Origin: Gammaproteobacteria bacterium
GTDB taxonomy: Bacteria; Pseudomonadota; Gammaproteobacteria; Arenicellales; Poriferihabitantaceae
Reading direction: 5' to 3'
DNA length: 40,479 nt
Assembly (NCBI GenBank): GCA_028066695.1
Contig: JALCBG010000012.1
Location: forward strand, 9,524-50,002
The notes below the pieces were generated by a model that worked only from the letters and a program-made list of their open reading frames with translations, ran no database searches and was not told the DNA's origin. Of the stretch, positions 9,401-18,996 are shown one piece after another (the first letter of the stretch is position 1; each line of letters begins with the position of its first letter). Made by a program: the position numbers and the translations under genes.

Positions 9401-12400
9401 GAAAATACACGGTCGCTTCGGCGCTTGGCGGCTCGGCAAAGTTCACCATCACCAAGAAGGAGGTGACTTTCGCCTCCACCGTCGCCGACAAAACCTATGA
9501 CGGAAACGCCAACGCGCCGGCGAATCTCGGCGGCGGATTTACCGCGGGCGTGGTTACGGCGACGGTAAACGGCGTCTCCATAGACGACACCGACGCGGCG
9601 AAACTGGCGGTTCGCGGCGGCCGTTTCACCGACAAAAATGTCGGAACTGCAAAAACCGTTACCGGCTTTCGGCTCGCCGGGAGTTCCGCCGGAAACTATT
9701 CGCTGGCATCAAGCAGCGCGGTCAGCGGCGACATCAACCAACTGGCGACCACGCTGACTTTGTCGGCGGCGTCGCGCGTGTATGACGGCACCGCCGCGAC
9801 CGGCGATGTCGCCGCCGAGTTCAACCCGCAAATTTTGAGCGGGGACACGGTCACCGTGGACCGCAGCGGCGCGGCCTATGCCGACGCCAATGCGGGCGCG
9901 GCGAAAGCGATTGGCGGCGTAACCACCGGCGGCGCCGACGCCGGCAACTACGACATCACCATTGCCGGCAGCGGCGAGATAACGCGGCGTCCGCTGCGCG
10001 TCACCGCGAGCGGCAGCGGCATTCTCGCGCCGACCGCGGCCGCGCTCGGCGACCGCAGTTTGCTCAGCATCGGCAGCGGCGTGAGCGGCGAGGGCATTGT
10101 CAGCCCGGACACCGCGGCGAGCGTGCTGTCCGGCAGCATCGCGCTCGGCGCGCGCACTCCGGCGAGCGGCGACGGCCAGGCGCCGCTGACCGTCGGCGGC
10201 TTAACCGCGACCGGCAATTACCAACTGATCTTCACCGACGGCGTCTGGGTGTTCACCGGAAAACCGACGCTGGAAATTACCCCGACCGACGCATCGCGCG
10301 CGTTTGGCGCGTCCGATCCGGCCTCGTTCGGCTACACGGTGGCGCCGGCCGGCGGCAGCGCGTTTGACGGCAGCGACACCGCGTCCAGCCAATTCTTCAC
10401 GGCCAGCCCGGTGCGGCGCGCGCCCGGCGCGGATGCCGGCGAATACGCGTTCAGTCTGGCGGCCTCGCCCGCATACGGCAGCAATTCGGCCGGCAACAAC
10501 TACCAGGCCATCTATAACTTCGTCATCAAAGCCGGCGCGGCCTACCGCATCACGCCGAAGGAATTGACCGCGGCCGCGGTGACGCTGCGCAAGGTTTACG
10601 ACGGCAACACCGGCGTGCGCGACGCGACCATTGCCGGCGGCGCGCTGAGCGGGCTGGTCGGCTCGGATTCACTGCAGTTGCAAATCGCCTCGGCCAGCGA
10701 CGGCGCATACGCGAGCGCCGACGCCGGCACCGGCATCGCCGTCAGCGACATGGACGGCTCGGACTTTGTGCTGGCCGCGGCCGGCGGCAACGCCGCGAAG
10801 CCTGCCAATTACAGTCTGGCGACTTCGGTTTCGGTGAGCGGCGAAATCACCGCCAAGGAAGTCACGGTCGCCGACACCACGCTGACCAGGGACTATGACG
10901 GCACCACCGCGTTCGGCGCGAGTTCGGTCAAAGCCGGCAGCGGCGCGGTGCAGACCGGGGTTTCCGGCGAATCTTTCACGCTGCGCGCGACCGCCGGCTC
11001 GTATGACAGCGCCGATGCCGGCGCCGGCAAGAGCGTGAGCGGCGCGGAGTTTGCGCTGGTGGCGGCGAATGTCGCCAGCAAACCGGCGAATTACAGCGTG
11101 CCGGCCGGCATCGCCGTGAACGGCGAAATCACCGCGAAGGAAGTGACGGTCGGCGCGGTGACGCTGACCAAGACCTATGACAACGACGACACCACCGCCG
11201 GCGCGGTCATCAGCGGCGGCGCGGTGGGCGGCGCGGCCGCCGGCGAGTCGTTCACTCTGGCGCTGGCCTCCGATAATGACGGCACTTATGACAGCGTGGA
11301 CGCCGCCTCCGGCATCGGCGTGAGCGGCGCCGATTTTGCGCTGGCCGGCGCCGACGCGGGCAGCAAGCCGGCGAATTACCAACTGCCAACTTCCATTTCG
11401 GTGGGCGGCGTGATTGCGCCGAAGACGGTCGCGGTCGCCGATGTGGTTTTGCGCAAAACCTACGATGGCGCGAACACGGTGAATGCGAACGCGGCGGCCA
11501 TCACCGGCGGCGCCATCAGCGACACGGTCGGCACGCATACTTTCACGCTGTCGGTGGCCGGCGGCAACGCGATTCGCTACGCGCAGGCCGACGCCGGCAA
11601 CTCGCTGACGCTGACCTACATGGTCAGCCGCGACTTTGCATTGCGCGCCGCCGGCGCGGGCGACCCGGAGAATTACGCGCTGCCGGACGACCTCGCCGCC
11701 ACCGGCGAAATCACGCCGCGCGAAGTGACCGTAAGCGCCGATGTGGTTCTGACCAAGACCTATGACGGAACCCTGGTGGTGCAAAATGTGCGGCTGAGCG
11801 GCGGCACGGTCGGCAACGCCGCGCAGGGTGAGAGTTTGACGCTGCAGGTCACGCCGAACCGCGGCGGTTTTTCGCAGCGCGATGTCGGCGGCGGTTTGAC
11901 CGTCCCCGGCGCGCAATTCACGCTGCAGGCCGGCGCCGCAACGAAAGCGGAAAACTACGCGCTGCCCGCGGGAATCACCGCGGCCGGAGCGATTGAGCCG
12001 AAGACGGTGACCATCAGCCCGGCGCCGAAGTTGTCAAAGGAATACGACGGCGGGCCGAGTTTCGGCGGCACCGCGCTGGTCGCCCGCAGCGGCGAGGTCG
12101 GCGGCGAAGTCGGCGCCGATGCGCTGGCGCTGGTCGCGACTTCGGGGGTGTATGCCAGCGCCAATGTCGGCGCCGGCATTGAGATCAGCAATGTCGTCTG
12201 GGAACTGCAGACCGCGCCCGGCGGAGAGGGCGATCCGGCGAACTACCAGTTGCCGTCGTCGCTGCCGGTCACGCTTTCCGACGGCGAAATTCGCCGCAAA
12301 CGGCTGACCATCACCGCCGGCGACACCAAGCCGACCAAGGTCTATGACGGCACCGATGCGCCGCCGCCGGCGCTGACCGCCGCCTTGAAAATTGAAGGAC

Positions 12401-13419
12401 TGCTCGCCGCCGACGAGGGCGGCGGCAGCATTCGTTTTGACAGCAGCACCTACAACAGCAAGAATGTGCTGGAGGCGACCGTGCTCACGGTGGCGGTCAG
12501 CGGCTCGGCCGCCGGCAACTACGAGGTGGTCGCCGGCGGCATTGCCGCGGAAATCACGCCGAAGGAAGTCGCGGTCACCATCACCGCGACCGGCCCGAAA
12601 ACCAAGGTGTATGACGGCGCCACCGCGCCGCCGCCCGGGCTGACCGTCACCGGCGCTTTGACCGAGAGCGACATTTTTGAGAACGATCGCGGCAAGGTCG
12701 CGTTCGCCGGCGCCGGCGTCTATAACAGCAAGAATGTGGACGAGGCCGACAGCATTTCGGTGGCGTTCAGCGGCGAGGAGGCCGGCAACTATGCGGCCGG
12801 CGAATCGGTCGGCGGCGCAACGATTACGCCGCGCACCTTGCGGCTGACCGCGGATTCGGTCACCGCGCTGGCGCGCCCCGATGCCGCCGACCTGACATTC
12901 CGCATCGGCGCCGATGTCGACGGCGAGGGCCTGGCGCCCGGCGACGACGGCGGCGATGTGCTGAGCGGCGAATTGGCTTACGGCGCGAGCGCGCTGCCAA
13001 GCGGCGGCATTCCGATTCTGCAGGGGACGCTCGCGGCGAACGCCAATTACACGGTGGTGTTTGCCGACGGCGTGTATTTTGACAGCGGCCGGCTGGATGT
13101 GGACTTCAGCGGCGGCGCCGACGGCACCGACGGAGCCTTAATCGCGCGGTATTTGTTCGGCCTGCGCGGCGCGGCCCTGAGCGAAGGGCTTTCGCCGGCC
13201 GGCGGGCTTGCCGGCGCGGGTCTGGAGGCGCGGCTGCAGGCGCTTTTGGACGACGATGTGTTTGATGTGGACGGCAACGCCGGCACCACCGGCCGCGACG
13301 GCATCATCATCGCGCGCTATTTGCTCGGCGTAACCGAGGCCGCGAGTTTGGTGAAAGGGCAGGCCGCCGCATCCGGCGCCGATGCCGTGAAAACGACCCT
13401 GGAAAGCCTGGTGCCGTAG
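6421..13419 (+). CDS. Giant exported multidomain protein: FN3 / cadherin-like / MBG / YDG repeats with dockerin-like C-terminus
   Basis: The 2332-residue product starts with a Sec signal peptide (RR n-region, [12 protein letters not shown] core, likely cut after GHA at about residue 36). Next is an FN3-like N-terminal domain (about 37-184), four FN3 domains (185-511), a cadherin-like beta-sandwich (614-720, ending [10 protein letters not shown]), two more FN3 domains (721-922), an MBG domain, about ten YDG-type repeats (1020-2140) interrupted by MBG-type units, and two dockerin-like Asp-rich repeats (2224-2332). The domains are known from bacterial adhesins and matrix proteins. No enzyme motif is seen. 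There is no autotransporter barrel, no haemagglutinin TPS domain and no RTX-type nonapeptides, so the route across the outer membrane is unknown. It sits between gatC and mreB, adjacent genes in Pseudomonas, suggesting insertion. Surface adhesin is inference. Confidence 0.9.
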   Translation: MPAHSRPSVFARLFRRAAARFLFAVFLLGAASQGHAQSAGTPTLSVHSISGSSATLDFDWSAVDFSQLQWTLNGNPRSGSALDRFHRMTVQLQEVGGASWQGESNWVPVGVTVTQNLVGTFSRDNWDLWFIGDAGFSTAVTSTRFSGAVAGKTYKARVHLWDGDGGRNFRSAWVESAPVATQTNRPPGKPPSLSARAVESGKLEITWGLVDARGGTISNYKYRWSNDNDAAWESPGGAAGAALTLIGSERRAILSGLSNGTEYTLQIRATTEHGDGAWSDSATGTPLNLPGAPTNLQLDATVQKEALQVSWTPPTGSAPITTYRYRWSNDNDPEWDSVGGANGVFIPNSGSARSHLISGLRMLDINQRVTYTVQVAAGNSAGFGSWSDSVTGKIASVPGMVSKPSVEQTANAGELRVTWEAPSDNGGAPITGYRYRWSNDRRTNTYESAGGREGVAIPNSASLTSFVIQNLPRGEYQVQIAAENFVGAIFATSSSNRSSWSLSSDSVRVLSAPAAPTNLAATAGEGALTMTWTAPTITGGGDITSYKARWGQSADNPIWINENEADGEDVGDVTTFTIENLRVGQAYDVQVAAVNQYGAGDFAGKVTATPIAQPDDADLRSLALVDASGNAAALSPAFDRATTAYTAGIPNTATGVAFTAVYFGAGLVIDGDSGNAPASGARGNFVSLALGESKAINLVVSARDGSTTKTYTVTVTRAASAPNKMSPPTLLTPDSPSILRIEWGWDGSGDNGARHNAFAIQYRVKGTTNWTNDAPGNAAVRFWAKTVSPAGAVFQARMRVRNSIGWGAWSEIAEGRASGPPDAPSASAQARNGGLLAQWTPAGFTGGIGLASFDVRWRTSSPVGNWQPSANGESVAGAATREYAITGLSGGTQYDVQVRARNKFSSSQISAWSASAQATPTSATLTITPLAATKTYGAADPALDYNVTGLADGEGKSDVFSAAPFERAAGENVGEYAFRLKDPLPFATTGNPAGKYTVASALGGSAKFTITKKEVTFASTVADKTYDGNANAPANLGGGFTAGVVTATVNGVSIDDTDAAKLAVRGGRFTDKNVGTAKTVTGFRLAGSSAGNYSLASSSAVSGDINQLATTLTLSAASRVYDGTAATGDVAAEFNPQILSGDTVTVDRSGAAYADANAGAAKAIGGVTTGGADAGNYDITIAGSGEITRRPLRVTASGSGILAPTAAALGDRSLLSIGSGVSGEGIVSPDTAASVLSGSIALGARTPASGDGQAPLTVGGLTATGNYQLIFTDGVWVFTGKPTLEITPTDASRAFGASDPASFGYTVAPAGGSAFDGSDTASSQFFTASPVRRAPGADAGEYAFSLAASPAYGSNSAGNNYQAIYNFVIKAGAAYRITPKELTAAAVTLRKVYDGNTGVRDATIAGGALSGLVGSDSLQLQIASASDGAYASADAGTGIAVSDMDGSDFVLAAAGGNAAKPANYSLATSVSVSGEITAKEVTVADTTLTRDYDGTTAFGASSVKAGSGAVQTGVSGESFTLRATAGSYDSADAGAGKSVSGAEFALVAANVASKPANYSVPAGIAVNGEITAKEVTVGAVTLTKTYDNDDTTAGAVISGGAVGGAAAGESFTLALASDNDGTYDSVDAASGIGVSGADFALAGADAGSKPANYQLPTSISVGGVIAPKTVAVADVVLRKTYDGANTVNANAAAITGGAISDTVGTHTFTLSVAGGNAIRYAQADAGNSLTLTYMVSRDFALRAAGAGDPENYALPDDLAATGEITPREVTVSADVVLTKTYDGTLVVQNVRLSGGTVGNAAQGESLTLQVTPNRGGFSQRDVGGGLTVPGAQFTLQAGAATKAENYALPAGITAAGAIEPKTVTISPAPKLSKEYDGGPSFGGTALVARSGEVGGEVGADALALVATSGVYASANVGAGIEISNVVWELQTAPGGEGDPANYQLPSSLPVTLSDGEIRRKRLTITAGDTKPTKVYDGTDAPPPALTAALKIEGLLAADEGGGSIRFDSSTYNSKNVLEATVLTVAVSGSAAGNYEVVAGGIAAEITPKEVAVTITATGPKTKVYDGATAPPPGLTVTGALTESDIFENDRGKVAFAGAGVYNSKNVDEADSISVAFSGEEAGNYAAGESVGGATITPRTLRLTADSVTALARPDAADLTFRIGADVDGEGLAPGDDGGDVLSGELAYGASALPSGGIPILQGTLAANANYTVVFADGVYFDSGRLDVDFSGGADGTDGALIARYLFGLRGAALSEGLSPAGGLAGAGLEARLQALLDDDVFDVDGNAGTTGRDGIIIARYLLGVTEAASLVKGQAAASGADAVKTTLESLVP
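6973..9186 (+). repeat. Fibronectin type III block with an inserted cadherin-like domain
   Basis: Approximate domain edges are FN3 6973-7287, 7288-7608, 7609-7953 and 7954-8259, cadherin-like beta-sandwich 8260-8580, FN3 8581-8877 and 8878-9186. Typical FN3 endings recur ([31 protein letters not shown]). The first three share a strongly conserved Y-x-Y-R-W-S-N-D motif; at DNA level the copies at about 7079, 7388 and 7719 are nearly identical, implying duplication. Confidence 0.8.
9484..12840 (+). repeat. Tandem array of about ten YDG-type repeats
   Basis: A [TRS]-[KRD]-x-Y-D-[GN] motif recurs about every 93-100 residues, at DNA positions near 9495, 9780, 10595, 10892, 11172, 11460, 11760, 12041, 12341 and 12609. 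Each unit ends with NY-S/Q-L followed by I-x-x-K-E/T-V. An MBG-type unit (about 10000-10560) splits the array after the second repeat. Units 3-8 are closest to each other, including the recurring [10 protein letters not shown] linker. This period-300 structure is a substrate for recombination that could change copy number. Confidence 0.8.
13090..13416 (+). repeat. Pair of dockerin-like calcium-binding repeats at the C-terminus of the giant protein
   Basis: The C-terminal 109 residues hold two matching units: [20 protein letters not shown] followed by LFG, and [20 protein letters not shown] followed by LLG. Both follow the D-x-D-x-[SN]-G...D pattern of dockerin/EF-hand loops, followed by a helix with RY-L-[FL]-G. 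The spacing of about 60 residues is longer than in classical cellulosomal dockerins, and no cohesin gene is in the window. Calcium-dependent folding or anchoring is inference. Confidence 0.7.
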
Positions 13420-13444
13420 CCCCCCGGACGGCGATTTTGGCCGC

Positions 13445-13473
13445 TTGCGCCGGGCGCGCAATGGGGCTACAAT
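13445..13473 (+). promoter_or_regulatory. Sigma-70-like promoter of the mreB cluster
   Basis: TTGCGC (13445-13450) and TACAAT (13468-13473) are separated by exactly 17 bp. The expected start is near 13480, leaving a leader of about 64 nt to the mreB ATG. The leader is C/A-rich and has no Shine-Dalgarno sequence. It lies in the 124-bp gap after the giant gene; no intrinsic terminator is visible in that gap. Confidence 0.65.
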
Positions 13474-13543
13474 ACGCGCCGCAGCGCGGATGCGCGCCTC
13501 CCGCCAAAACACCAACCAACCCCGACCCCACCCCAACCCGATC

Positions 13544-14581
13544 ATGCTCAAACGCCTCGCCGGTTTTTTCTCCAACGACCTCGCCATTGACCTTGGCACC
13601 GCCAACACGCTGATCTACGCCAAGAGCAAGGGCGTGATCCTCAACGAGCCGTCGGTGGTCGCCATCCACACCGGCCTCGGGCACAACCGGGTGCTGGCGG
13701 TCGGGCGCGAGGCGAAGCGCATGCTCGGGCGCACGCCCGATTCCATTCGCGCGATTCGGCCGATGAAGGACGGCGTCATCGCCGACTTCAACATCACCGA
13801 GGACATGCTGAAATACTTCATCCGCAAGGCGCAGGAAAACCGCTTTTTTGCCAGCCCGCGCATCATCGTCTGTGTGCCGTGCGGCTCCACCCAGGTGGAG
13901 CGGCGCGCGATTCAGGAATCGGCGCTCAGCGCCGGCGCGCGCGAGGTGTATTTGATAGAGGAGCCGATGGCGGTCGCCATCGGCGCGAATCTGCCGGTGT
14001 CGGAGCCGGCCGGCTCCATGGTGGTGGACATCGGCGGCGGCACCACCGAAGTCGGCATTTTGTCGCTCGGCGGGCTGGTGCAGTCGCGTTCGCTGCGCGT
14101 CGCCGGCGATGTGTTTGACGAAAGCATCGTCAGCCACATTCAGCGGCGGCACGGCATCCTGATCGGCGAGGCCACCGCCGAGCGCGTCAAGCAGACCATC
14201 GCCACCGCCTGGTCGGAATCGGAGCACATGGAAATGGAACTGAAAGGGCGCGACATCGCCGAGGGGCTGTCGCGCAGTTTGATAGTGACCAGCGAGGAAA
14301 TTTACGAGGCGCTGAAGGAGCCGCTCGCGCAAATCGTGCATGCGATTCGCAAGACGCTGGAAAAAACCCCGCCGGAACTCAGCGCCGACATCGGCGACAA
14401 GGGCATGGTGGTCGCCGGCGGCGGCGCGCTGCTGCGCGACCTGGACCGGCGGCTCTCGCAGGACACCGGGCTGGCCGTGGTGGTGCCGGAAGACCCGATG
14501 ACCTGCGTGGTGCGCGGCTGCGGAATCGCGCTGGAGGAAATCGACGCGATCAGCGACATCTTCGTGTATGACAAAAACTGA
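13544..14581 (+). CDS. mreB: Rod-shape-determining actin homologue MreB
   Basis: MreB forms membrane-bound actin-like filaments that direct lateral peptidoglycan synthesis. The ATG at 13544 gives 345 residues starting [20 protein letters not shown], the standard start; the longer open frame upstream crosses the promoter and is not family-like. Visible actin-fold landmarks are phosphate 1 [10 protein letters not shown], the conserved [19 protein letters not shown], phosphate 2 [10 protein letters not shown], and adenosine-binding VVAGGGALL. It is the first gene of an mre/mrd wall cluster, and the downstream genes are closely spaced. Confidence 0.97.
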   Translation: MLKRLAGFFSNDLAIDLGTANTLIYAKSKGVILNEPSVVAIHTGLGHNRVLAVGREAKRMLGRTPDSIRAIRPMKDGVIADFNITEDMLKYFIRKAQENRFFASPRIIVCVPCGSTQVERRAIQESALSAGAREVYLIEEPMAVAIGANLPVSEPAGSMVVDIGGGTTEVGILSLGGLVQSRSLRVAGDVFDESIVSHIQRRHGILIGEATAERVKQTIATAWSESEHMEMELKGRDIAEGLSRSLIVTSEEIYEALKEPLAQIVHAIRKTLEKTPPELSADIGDKGMVVAGGGALLRDLDRRLSQDTGLAVVVPEDPMTCVVRGCGIALEEIDAISDIFVYDKN

Positions 14582-14658
14582 CCGGCATTCGCCCGCGGCG
14601 CCCGCCCGCGCCCGCCGCCCGAACCGCGTCATTCGCCCCGCCCCCGCTTCACCTCCCG

Positions 14659-15474
14659 ATGCGCTTAAAGAAACTCCGACTGCTGCAGCGCTTTTTTCCG
14701 CTGCTGCTTCTCTCGGTGGCGATGATGTTCGCAAGCCACCACAATTTGCTCCCGCAGGCGCGCACCGCGGCCTCCACGGTGGCGCTGCCGTTTCAATACC
14801 TGATGAACATGCCGGGCGGAATCGCCTCGTGGGTGGGCGCGCATTACCCGGACGATTCGCTCTACCAAAAATACGACGACCTGCTGATCAAGCAACTGCA
14901 GTTGGAGGCGCGGCTGCAGCGCTACGACAACCTGCGCGCCGAGAACGAGCGCCTGAAGGAATTGCTGCGCGCGCCGCGCCGCCGCGTGGATCACGCGCTG
15001 TCGGCCGAGATCATAGAGATCGGGCTGGAGCCGTTCACGCAGCGCATCGCCATCAACCGCGGCGCCGAATCCGGCATCCGCATGGGGCAGCCGGTGATCA
15101 ACGCGGACGGAGTGCTCGGGCAGATCTCCGAAGTCGGCGTGCGCCACAGCGTGGTCACGCTGATCACGCATCCGAACCACAGCATTCCGGCGCAAATCCG
15201 CCGCAGCGGCCTGCGCACCATCGTGCAGGGCGCGGTCAACCAGGTGCTGGTGCCGTTTTTGCCGGGCCTGGCCGACATCCGCCAGGGCGATGTGCTGGTC
15301 ACTTCCGGCGTCGGCGGGCGTTTCCCGTCCGGTTACAAAGTGGCGCGGGTGCGCGAGGTGATCAACGACACCAACAGCCCGTTCCTGACGGTGCACGCCG
15401 ACGTGTTCGCCGACATTCAATCCAGCGGCAAGGTGCTGCTGCTGCACAAGCCGTCCGCGCCCGATGCTAAATAA
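14659..15474 (+). CDS. mreC: Rod-shape-determining protein MreC
   Basis: MreC is a bitopic inner-membrane protein whose periplasmic part activates PBP2-RodA. The 271-residue product has a basic start (MRLKKLRLLQRF), one membrane segment (FPLLLLSVAMMFASH), a coiled coil around residues 75-102 (LQLEARLQRYDNLRAENERL) and the beta-rich MreC domain with RGAESGIRMGQPVIN and GDVLVTSGVGGRFPSGY. The 77-nt gap after mreB is extremely C-rich and has no Shine-Dalgarno sequence. The 3' end overlaps mreD by 11 bp. Confidence 0.95.
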   Translation: MRLKKLRLLQRFFPLLLLSVAMMFASHHNLLPQARTAASTVALPFQYLMNMPGGIASWVGAHYPDDSLYQKYDDLLIKQLQLEARLQRYDNLRAENERLKELLRAPRRRVDHALSAEIIEIGLEPFTQRIAINRGAESGIRMGQPVINADGVLGQISEVGVRHSVVTLITHPNHSIPAQIRRSGLRTIVQGAVNQVLVPFLPGLADIRQGDVLVTSGVGGRFPSGYKVARVREVINDTNSPFLTVHADVFADIQSSGKVLLLHKPSAPDAK

Positions 15475-15964
15475 GCCGGCACAGCGGGTGGAGGCGCGCT
15501 GGGAGCGGATTATCGCGACCACCGCGCTGGCGGTGTTTCTCAATGTGCTGCCGTATCCGGAGTGGGTCAAGTTCGCGCGCCCCGACTGGGTGACGCTGGC
15601 GCTGTTCTACTGGTGCCTGGCCGCGCCGCAGCGCGTCGGCGTGGTCTACGGCTGGCTGTGCGGGCTGACGCTGGATCTGATTCACGCGGCGCTGCCGGGG
15701 CAATACGCGCTCGGCAAGGCGCTGATCGCGCTGGTCGCGGCCGGCGGCTACGCGCGCCTGCGCCTGGAGCCGCTGTGGGTGCAAAGCGCGCTGCTGCTGG
15801 CGCTGGCCTCGGCCGACACCGCGCTGGTGGTGTGGATTCACTACCTCGCCGAAGGCATTGAAGTGCGCGCCGTGTACTGGCTTGGCGCGCTGATCACCGC
15901 GCTGTTGTGGCCGCTGGCGTTCGCCCTGCTGCGCCGCGCCGGGCCGCGCGACGGATTCGGCTGA
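15464..15964 (+). CDS. mreD: Rod-shape-determining membrane protein MreD
   Basis: MreD is a small polytopic inner-membrane partner of MreC in the elongasome. The 166-residue product has about five hydrophobic segments. Family features are the N-terminal PYPEWVKFARPDWVTLALFY block and the YGWLCGLTLDLIHAALPGQY region. The ATG lies inside the end of mreC, and the TGA shares its final A with the mrdA ATG, so mreC-mreD-mrdA are translationally coupled. Confidence 0.93.
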   Translation: MLNKPAQRVEARWERIIATTALAVFLNVLPYPEWVKFARPDWVTLALFYWCLAAPQRVGVVYGWLCGLTLDLIHAALPGQYALGKALIALVAAGGYARLRLEPLWVQSALLLALASADTALVVWIHYLAEGIEVRAVYWLGALITALLWPLAFALLRRAGPRDGFG

Positions 15965-17868
15965 TGCTCGCGGCGTTTTCCGGCGGCGCGCGCGGCAGCG
16001 CGCAGAACAAGGGGCGGGTGGTGCGCCGCCGCATTTTGCTCGCCGGCGGCCTGGTCGCGCTGCTGTCGGCGCTGCTGATCGGGCGACTCGCGCACATTCA
16101 AATCATCCAGCACCAGCGCTTCGCCACGCTGGCGCAGAACAACCGCATCAACCTGATGCCGCTGGAGCCGGTGCGCGGCATCATCTACGACCGCAACGGC
16201 GTCATCCTCGCGGAAAATTTTGATGTCTACAACCTCGCGCTGCAGCCGTCGCAAATCGCCGACATGGAAAAGATGCTGGCGCAACTGGGCGAGTGGGTGG
16301 AACTCAGCGAGCATGACCTGCGGAGTTTTCACGAGCGCCTGCGCCGCCGCCCGCCTTTTGAATGGCAGACCCTGCGCGTCAACCTCTCCGAGGAGGAAGC
16401 CGCGCGCATCGCCATCAACCGCCACCTGCTGCCCGGCGTGGAGTTGCGCGCGCGCCTGCAGCGCCGCTATCCGCACGGCGACCTGACCGCGCATGTGCTC
16501 GGCTATGTCGACCGCATCAACAGCGACGATTTGGAAAAAGTGGACGCGCTGACCTACCGCGGACTGGACTACATCGGCCGCTCCGGCATTGAGGCGTGGT
16601 ATGAGCCGCTGCTGCTGGGCAAGCCGGGCGTGCGCCAGTTGGAAATCAACGCGCATGGCCGCGCGGTGCGCAGCGTGCAAAAAACCGCGCCGCAGGCCGG
16701 GCGCACGCTGCACCTGTCGCTGGACATTGAACTGCAGCGAATCGGCATGGAGGCGCTGCGCGAACGCGAAGGGGCGATAGTCGCGATGGACCCGAACAAC
16801 GGCGAAGTGCTGGCGTTCGCGGCCGCGCCGTCGTTTGACCCGAACCCGTTCGTCAGCGGCATTGACGAAGAGACCTTTGACGCGCTGCACGCCGCCGAAG
16901 AGCGGCCGCTGTTCAACCGCGCGCTCGCCGGCCGCTATTCGCCCGGCTCCACGGTGAAGCCGTTTTTGCTGCTGGCGGCGATGGAAAATGAAATAGACCC
17001 GGACGAGCGCCGCTACTGCCCCGGCTGGTTCCGCCTGCGCGACGACAGCGAAGACCGCAGTTTCCGCGACTGGAAGCGCGAGGGGCACGGCCCGGTCACC
17101 GGGCACGACGCGGTGGTGCAGTCCTGCGATGTGTATTTTTACCGGCTGTCGCAGGAACTCGGCATTGACGGCCTGCACGCCGGCCTGCTGCGCTTCGGCT
17201 TCGGCAAAAAGACCGGCATAGATTTGCCGGGCGAGCATGCCGGGCTGGTGCCGTCGCGCGAATGGAAAAAGCGCGAGCGCGGCGAGACCTGGTTTCCGGG
17301 CGAGACCATCATCACCGGCATCGGCCAGGGCTACATGCAGATCACGCCGCTGCAGTTGGCGACCGCGGCCGCGACCATGGCAAACCGCGGCCGGCGCGTC
17401 ACTCCGCGCCTTCTGTCCGCGGTGGAAAATCTGCACACGCAGGCGCGCCGGGAAATCGCGCCGAAATTCGCCGGCACCGACGGCATCGGCGCGGAGGCCT
17501 ACCGCTACGCGATCAAGAGCATGCGCGAAGTGGTGCACCACTACCTCGGCACCGCGCACCGCATCGCGCGCGGCATGAAATACAGAATGGCCGGCAAGAC
17601 CGGCACCGTGCAGGTGGTCAGCCTGTCGCAGGAGGAAGAGGAGGAGTTGGAGCCGGAGGAGATAGAGAAAAAACGCCGCGACCACGCGCTGTTCATCGCG
17701 TTCGCGCCGGTGGAGGAGCCGAAGATCGCGGTCGCGGTGGTCATAGAGCACGGCATCAGCGGCAGCCGCGCGGCCGCGCCGGTGGCGCGCAAGTTGATAG
17801 ACCATTACCTGCGCGGCCTGTCCGAGGGAAGCGGCGCGGTCGCGGGCGCCGAAGTGAGTTCGCAGTGA
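15964..17868 (+). CDS. mrdA: Penicillin-binding protein 2 (elongasome transpeptidase)
   Basis: PBP2 is the class B transpeptidase that cross-links new glycan strands made by RodA. The ATG at 15964 overlaps the mreD stop and gives 634 residues. There is an N-terminal membrane anchor (about 24-42), a dimerisation/pedestal domain with RGIIYDRNG, and a transpeptidase domain with the three active-site motifs S329-T-V-K332, S387-C-D389 and K545-T-G547. An acidic stretch EEEEELEPEEIEKK shortly after KTG fills a loop that is usually less charged. The gene is followed 16 bp later by rodA. Confidence 0.97.
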   Translation: MLAAFSGGARGSAQNKGRVVRRRILLAGGLVALLSALLIGRLAHIQIIQHQRFATLAQNNRINLMPLEPVRGIIYDRNGVILAENFDVYNLALQPSQIADMEKMLAQLGEWVELSEHDLRSFHERLRRRPPFEWQTLRVNLSEEEAARIAINRHLLPGVELRARLQRRYPHGDLTAHVLGYVDRINSDDLEKVDALTYRGLDYIGRSGIEAWYEPLLLGKPGVRQLEINAHGRAVRSVQKTAPQAGRTLHLSLDIELQRIGMEALREREGAIVAMDPNNGEVLAFAAAPSFDPNPFVSGIDEETFDALHAAEERPLFNRALAGRYSPGSTVKPFLLLAAMENEIDPDERRYCPGWFRLRDDSEDRSFRDWKREGHGPVTGHDAVVQSCDVYFYRLSQELGIDGLHAGLLRFGFGKKTGIDLPGEHAGLVPSREWKKRERGETWFPGETIITGIGQGYMQITPLQLATAAATMANRGRRVTPRLLSAVENLHTQARREIAPKFAGTDGIGAEAYRYAIKSMREVVHHYLGTAHRIARGMKYRMAGKTGTVQVVSLSQEEEEELEPEEIEKKRRDHALFIAFAPVEEPKIAVAVVIEHGISGSRAAAPVARKLIDHYLRGLSEGSGAVAGAEVSSQ

Positions 17869-17884
17869 CAACCGGGCCGCGGCG

Positions 17885-18988
17885 ATGATGAACCTGCTCC
17901 CGCTGCGCGGACGCGCGCTCGCGCCGGCCGCGGATTTGCCGCTGCTGATCGCGCTTTGCATGCTGTGCGCGCTGGGCATGATGGTGCTCTACGGTGTCGG
18001 CGCAGAAGGCGCCGAACTGCTGCGCCGGCAGGGCGCGCGCATCGCGCTGGCGTTCGCGCTGATGTTTGTGTTCGCGCTGATTCCGCCGGCCGCGCTGCAG
18101 CGCTGGTCGCCGCACCTTTACGCCGTCGGCATCGCGCTGCTGCTGCTGGTGCTGCTGACCGGCAGCGCGGCGAAGGGCGCGCAGCGCTGGCTGGATTTCG
18201 GCCTGTTCCGCTTTCAGCCGTCGGAACTGATCAAACTCGCGCTGCCGATGATGCTGGCGTGGACGCTGACGCGCTTTCCGCTGCCGACGCGCGGGCTGAC
18301 GCTGGTGCTGGCCGCGGCGGTGCTGGCCGCGCCGTTCGCGCTGGTGGTCATCCAGCCCGACCTCGGCACCGCGGTGGTGATTTTGCTTTCCGGCGGAATG
18401 ATGATCTTTCTCGCCGGCATCAGTTGGCGCGTGATTCTCGGGCTCGGCGCCGCGGCCGGCGCGCTCGTGCCGATTTTGTGGGCGATGCTGCACGACTACC
18501 AGCGCCGCCGCATTTTGACTTTGTTTGACCCGTGGAGCGACCCGCTCGGCGCCGGCTACCACACCATCCAGTCGGTCATCGCGGTCGGCGCCGGCGGCTG
18601 GAGCGGCAAAGGCTGGCTCGCCGGCACGCAGTCGCGCCTGGACTTTATTCCGGAGAGTTCCACCGACTTCATCTTCGCGGTCTACGCCGAGGAATTCGGC
18701 CTGCTCGGCGGGCTGCTGCTGCTGGGGTTGTATTTGTTCGTGGTCGCGCGCGGGCTGATCATCGCGTTCGCGGCGCGCGACGCGTATTCGCGCCTGCTCG
18801 GCGGCTGTTTGTCGCTCGGGTTTTTTCTGCAGGTGTTTTTCAACATGGGCATGGTGTCCGGGATTTTTCCGGTGGTCGGCATGCCGCTGCCGCTTTTGAG
18901 TTACGGCGGAACCTCCATGGCGACAACCATGATCGCGTTCGGCATGATCATGAGCATTCGCCGCGAGCGCATGGCGCAGTCGCAGTGA
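17885..18988 (+). CDS. rodA: Peptidoglycan glycosyltransferase RodA (SEDS family)
   Basis: RodA polymerises lipid II into glycan strands in complex with PBP2. The 367-residue product is very hydrophobic with about ten membrane spans. SEDS hallmarks are KGAQRWLDFGLFRFQPSE, VVIQPDLGTAVV, the TQSRLDFIPESSTDFIFAVY loop and the C-terminal GMPLPLLSYGGTSM. Two adjacent ATG codons start the frame and cannot be distinguished by sequence. The stop codon overlaps a possible GTG start of mltB. Confidence 0.97.
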   Translation: MMNLLPLRGRALAPAADLPLLIALCMLCALGMMVLYGVGAEGAELLRRQGARIALAFALMFVFALIPPAALQRWSPHLYAVGIALLLLVLLTGSAAKGAQRWLDFGLFRFQPSELIKLALPMMLAWTLTRFPLPTRGLTLVLAAAVLAAPFALVVIQPDLGTAVVILLSGGMMIFLAGISWRVILGLGAAAGALVPILWAMLHDYQRRRILTLFDPWSDPLGAGYHTIQSVIAVGAGGWSGKGWLAGTQSRLDFIPESSTDFIFAVYAEEFGLLGGLLLLGLYLFVVARGLIIAFAARDAYSRLLGGCLSLGFFLQVFFNMGMVSGIFPVVGMPLPLLSYGGTSMATTMIAFGMIMSIRRERMAQSQ

Positions 18989-18996
18989 GCATCACG

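Noticed and set aside
9484-12840. CRISPR array
   Set aside because: The periodic repeats have a period of about 300 bp, are coding and diverged, and have no spacers or cas genes.
13090-13416. Cellulosomal dockerin
   Set aside because: The loops are dockerin-like but the spacing is long, and no cohesin, scaffoldin or glycoside hydrolase is in the window; kept only as dockerin-like.
6421-13419. Two-partner-secretion haemagglutinin or autotransporter
   Set aside because: The repeats fit this idea, but there is no TPS domain after the signal peptide, no TpsB gene nearby and no C-terminal beta-barrel.
13420-13444. Terminator after the giant gene
   Set aside because: Only a 4-bp CGGC/GCCG stem with no useful T-run could be drawn.
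15841-17979. A 712-codon minus-strand frame opposite mrdA
   Set aside because: The plus strand encodes PBP2 with all three active-site motifs; the minus frame is a GC-driven shadow.
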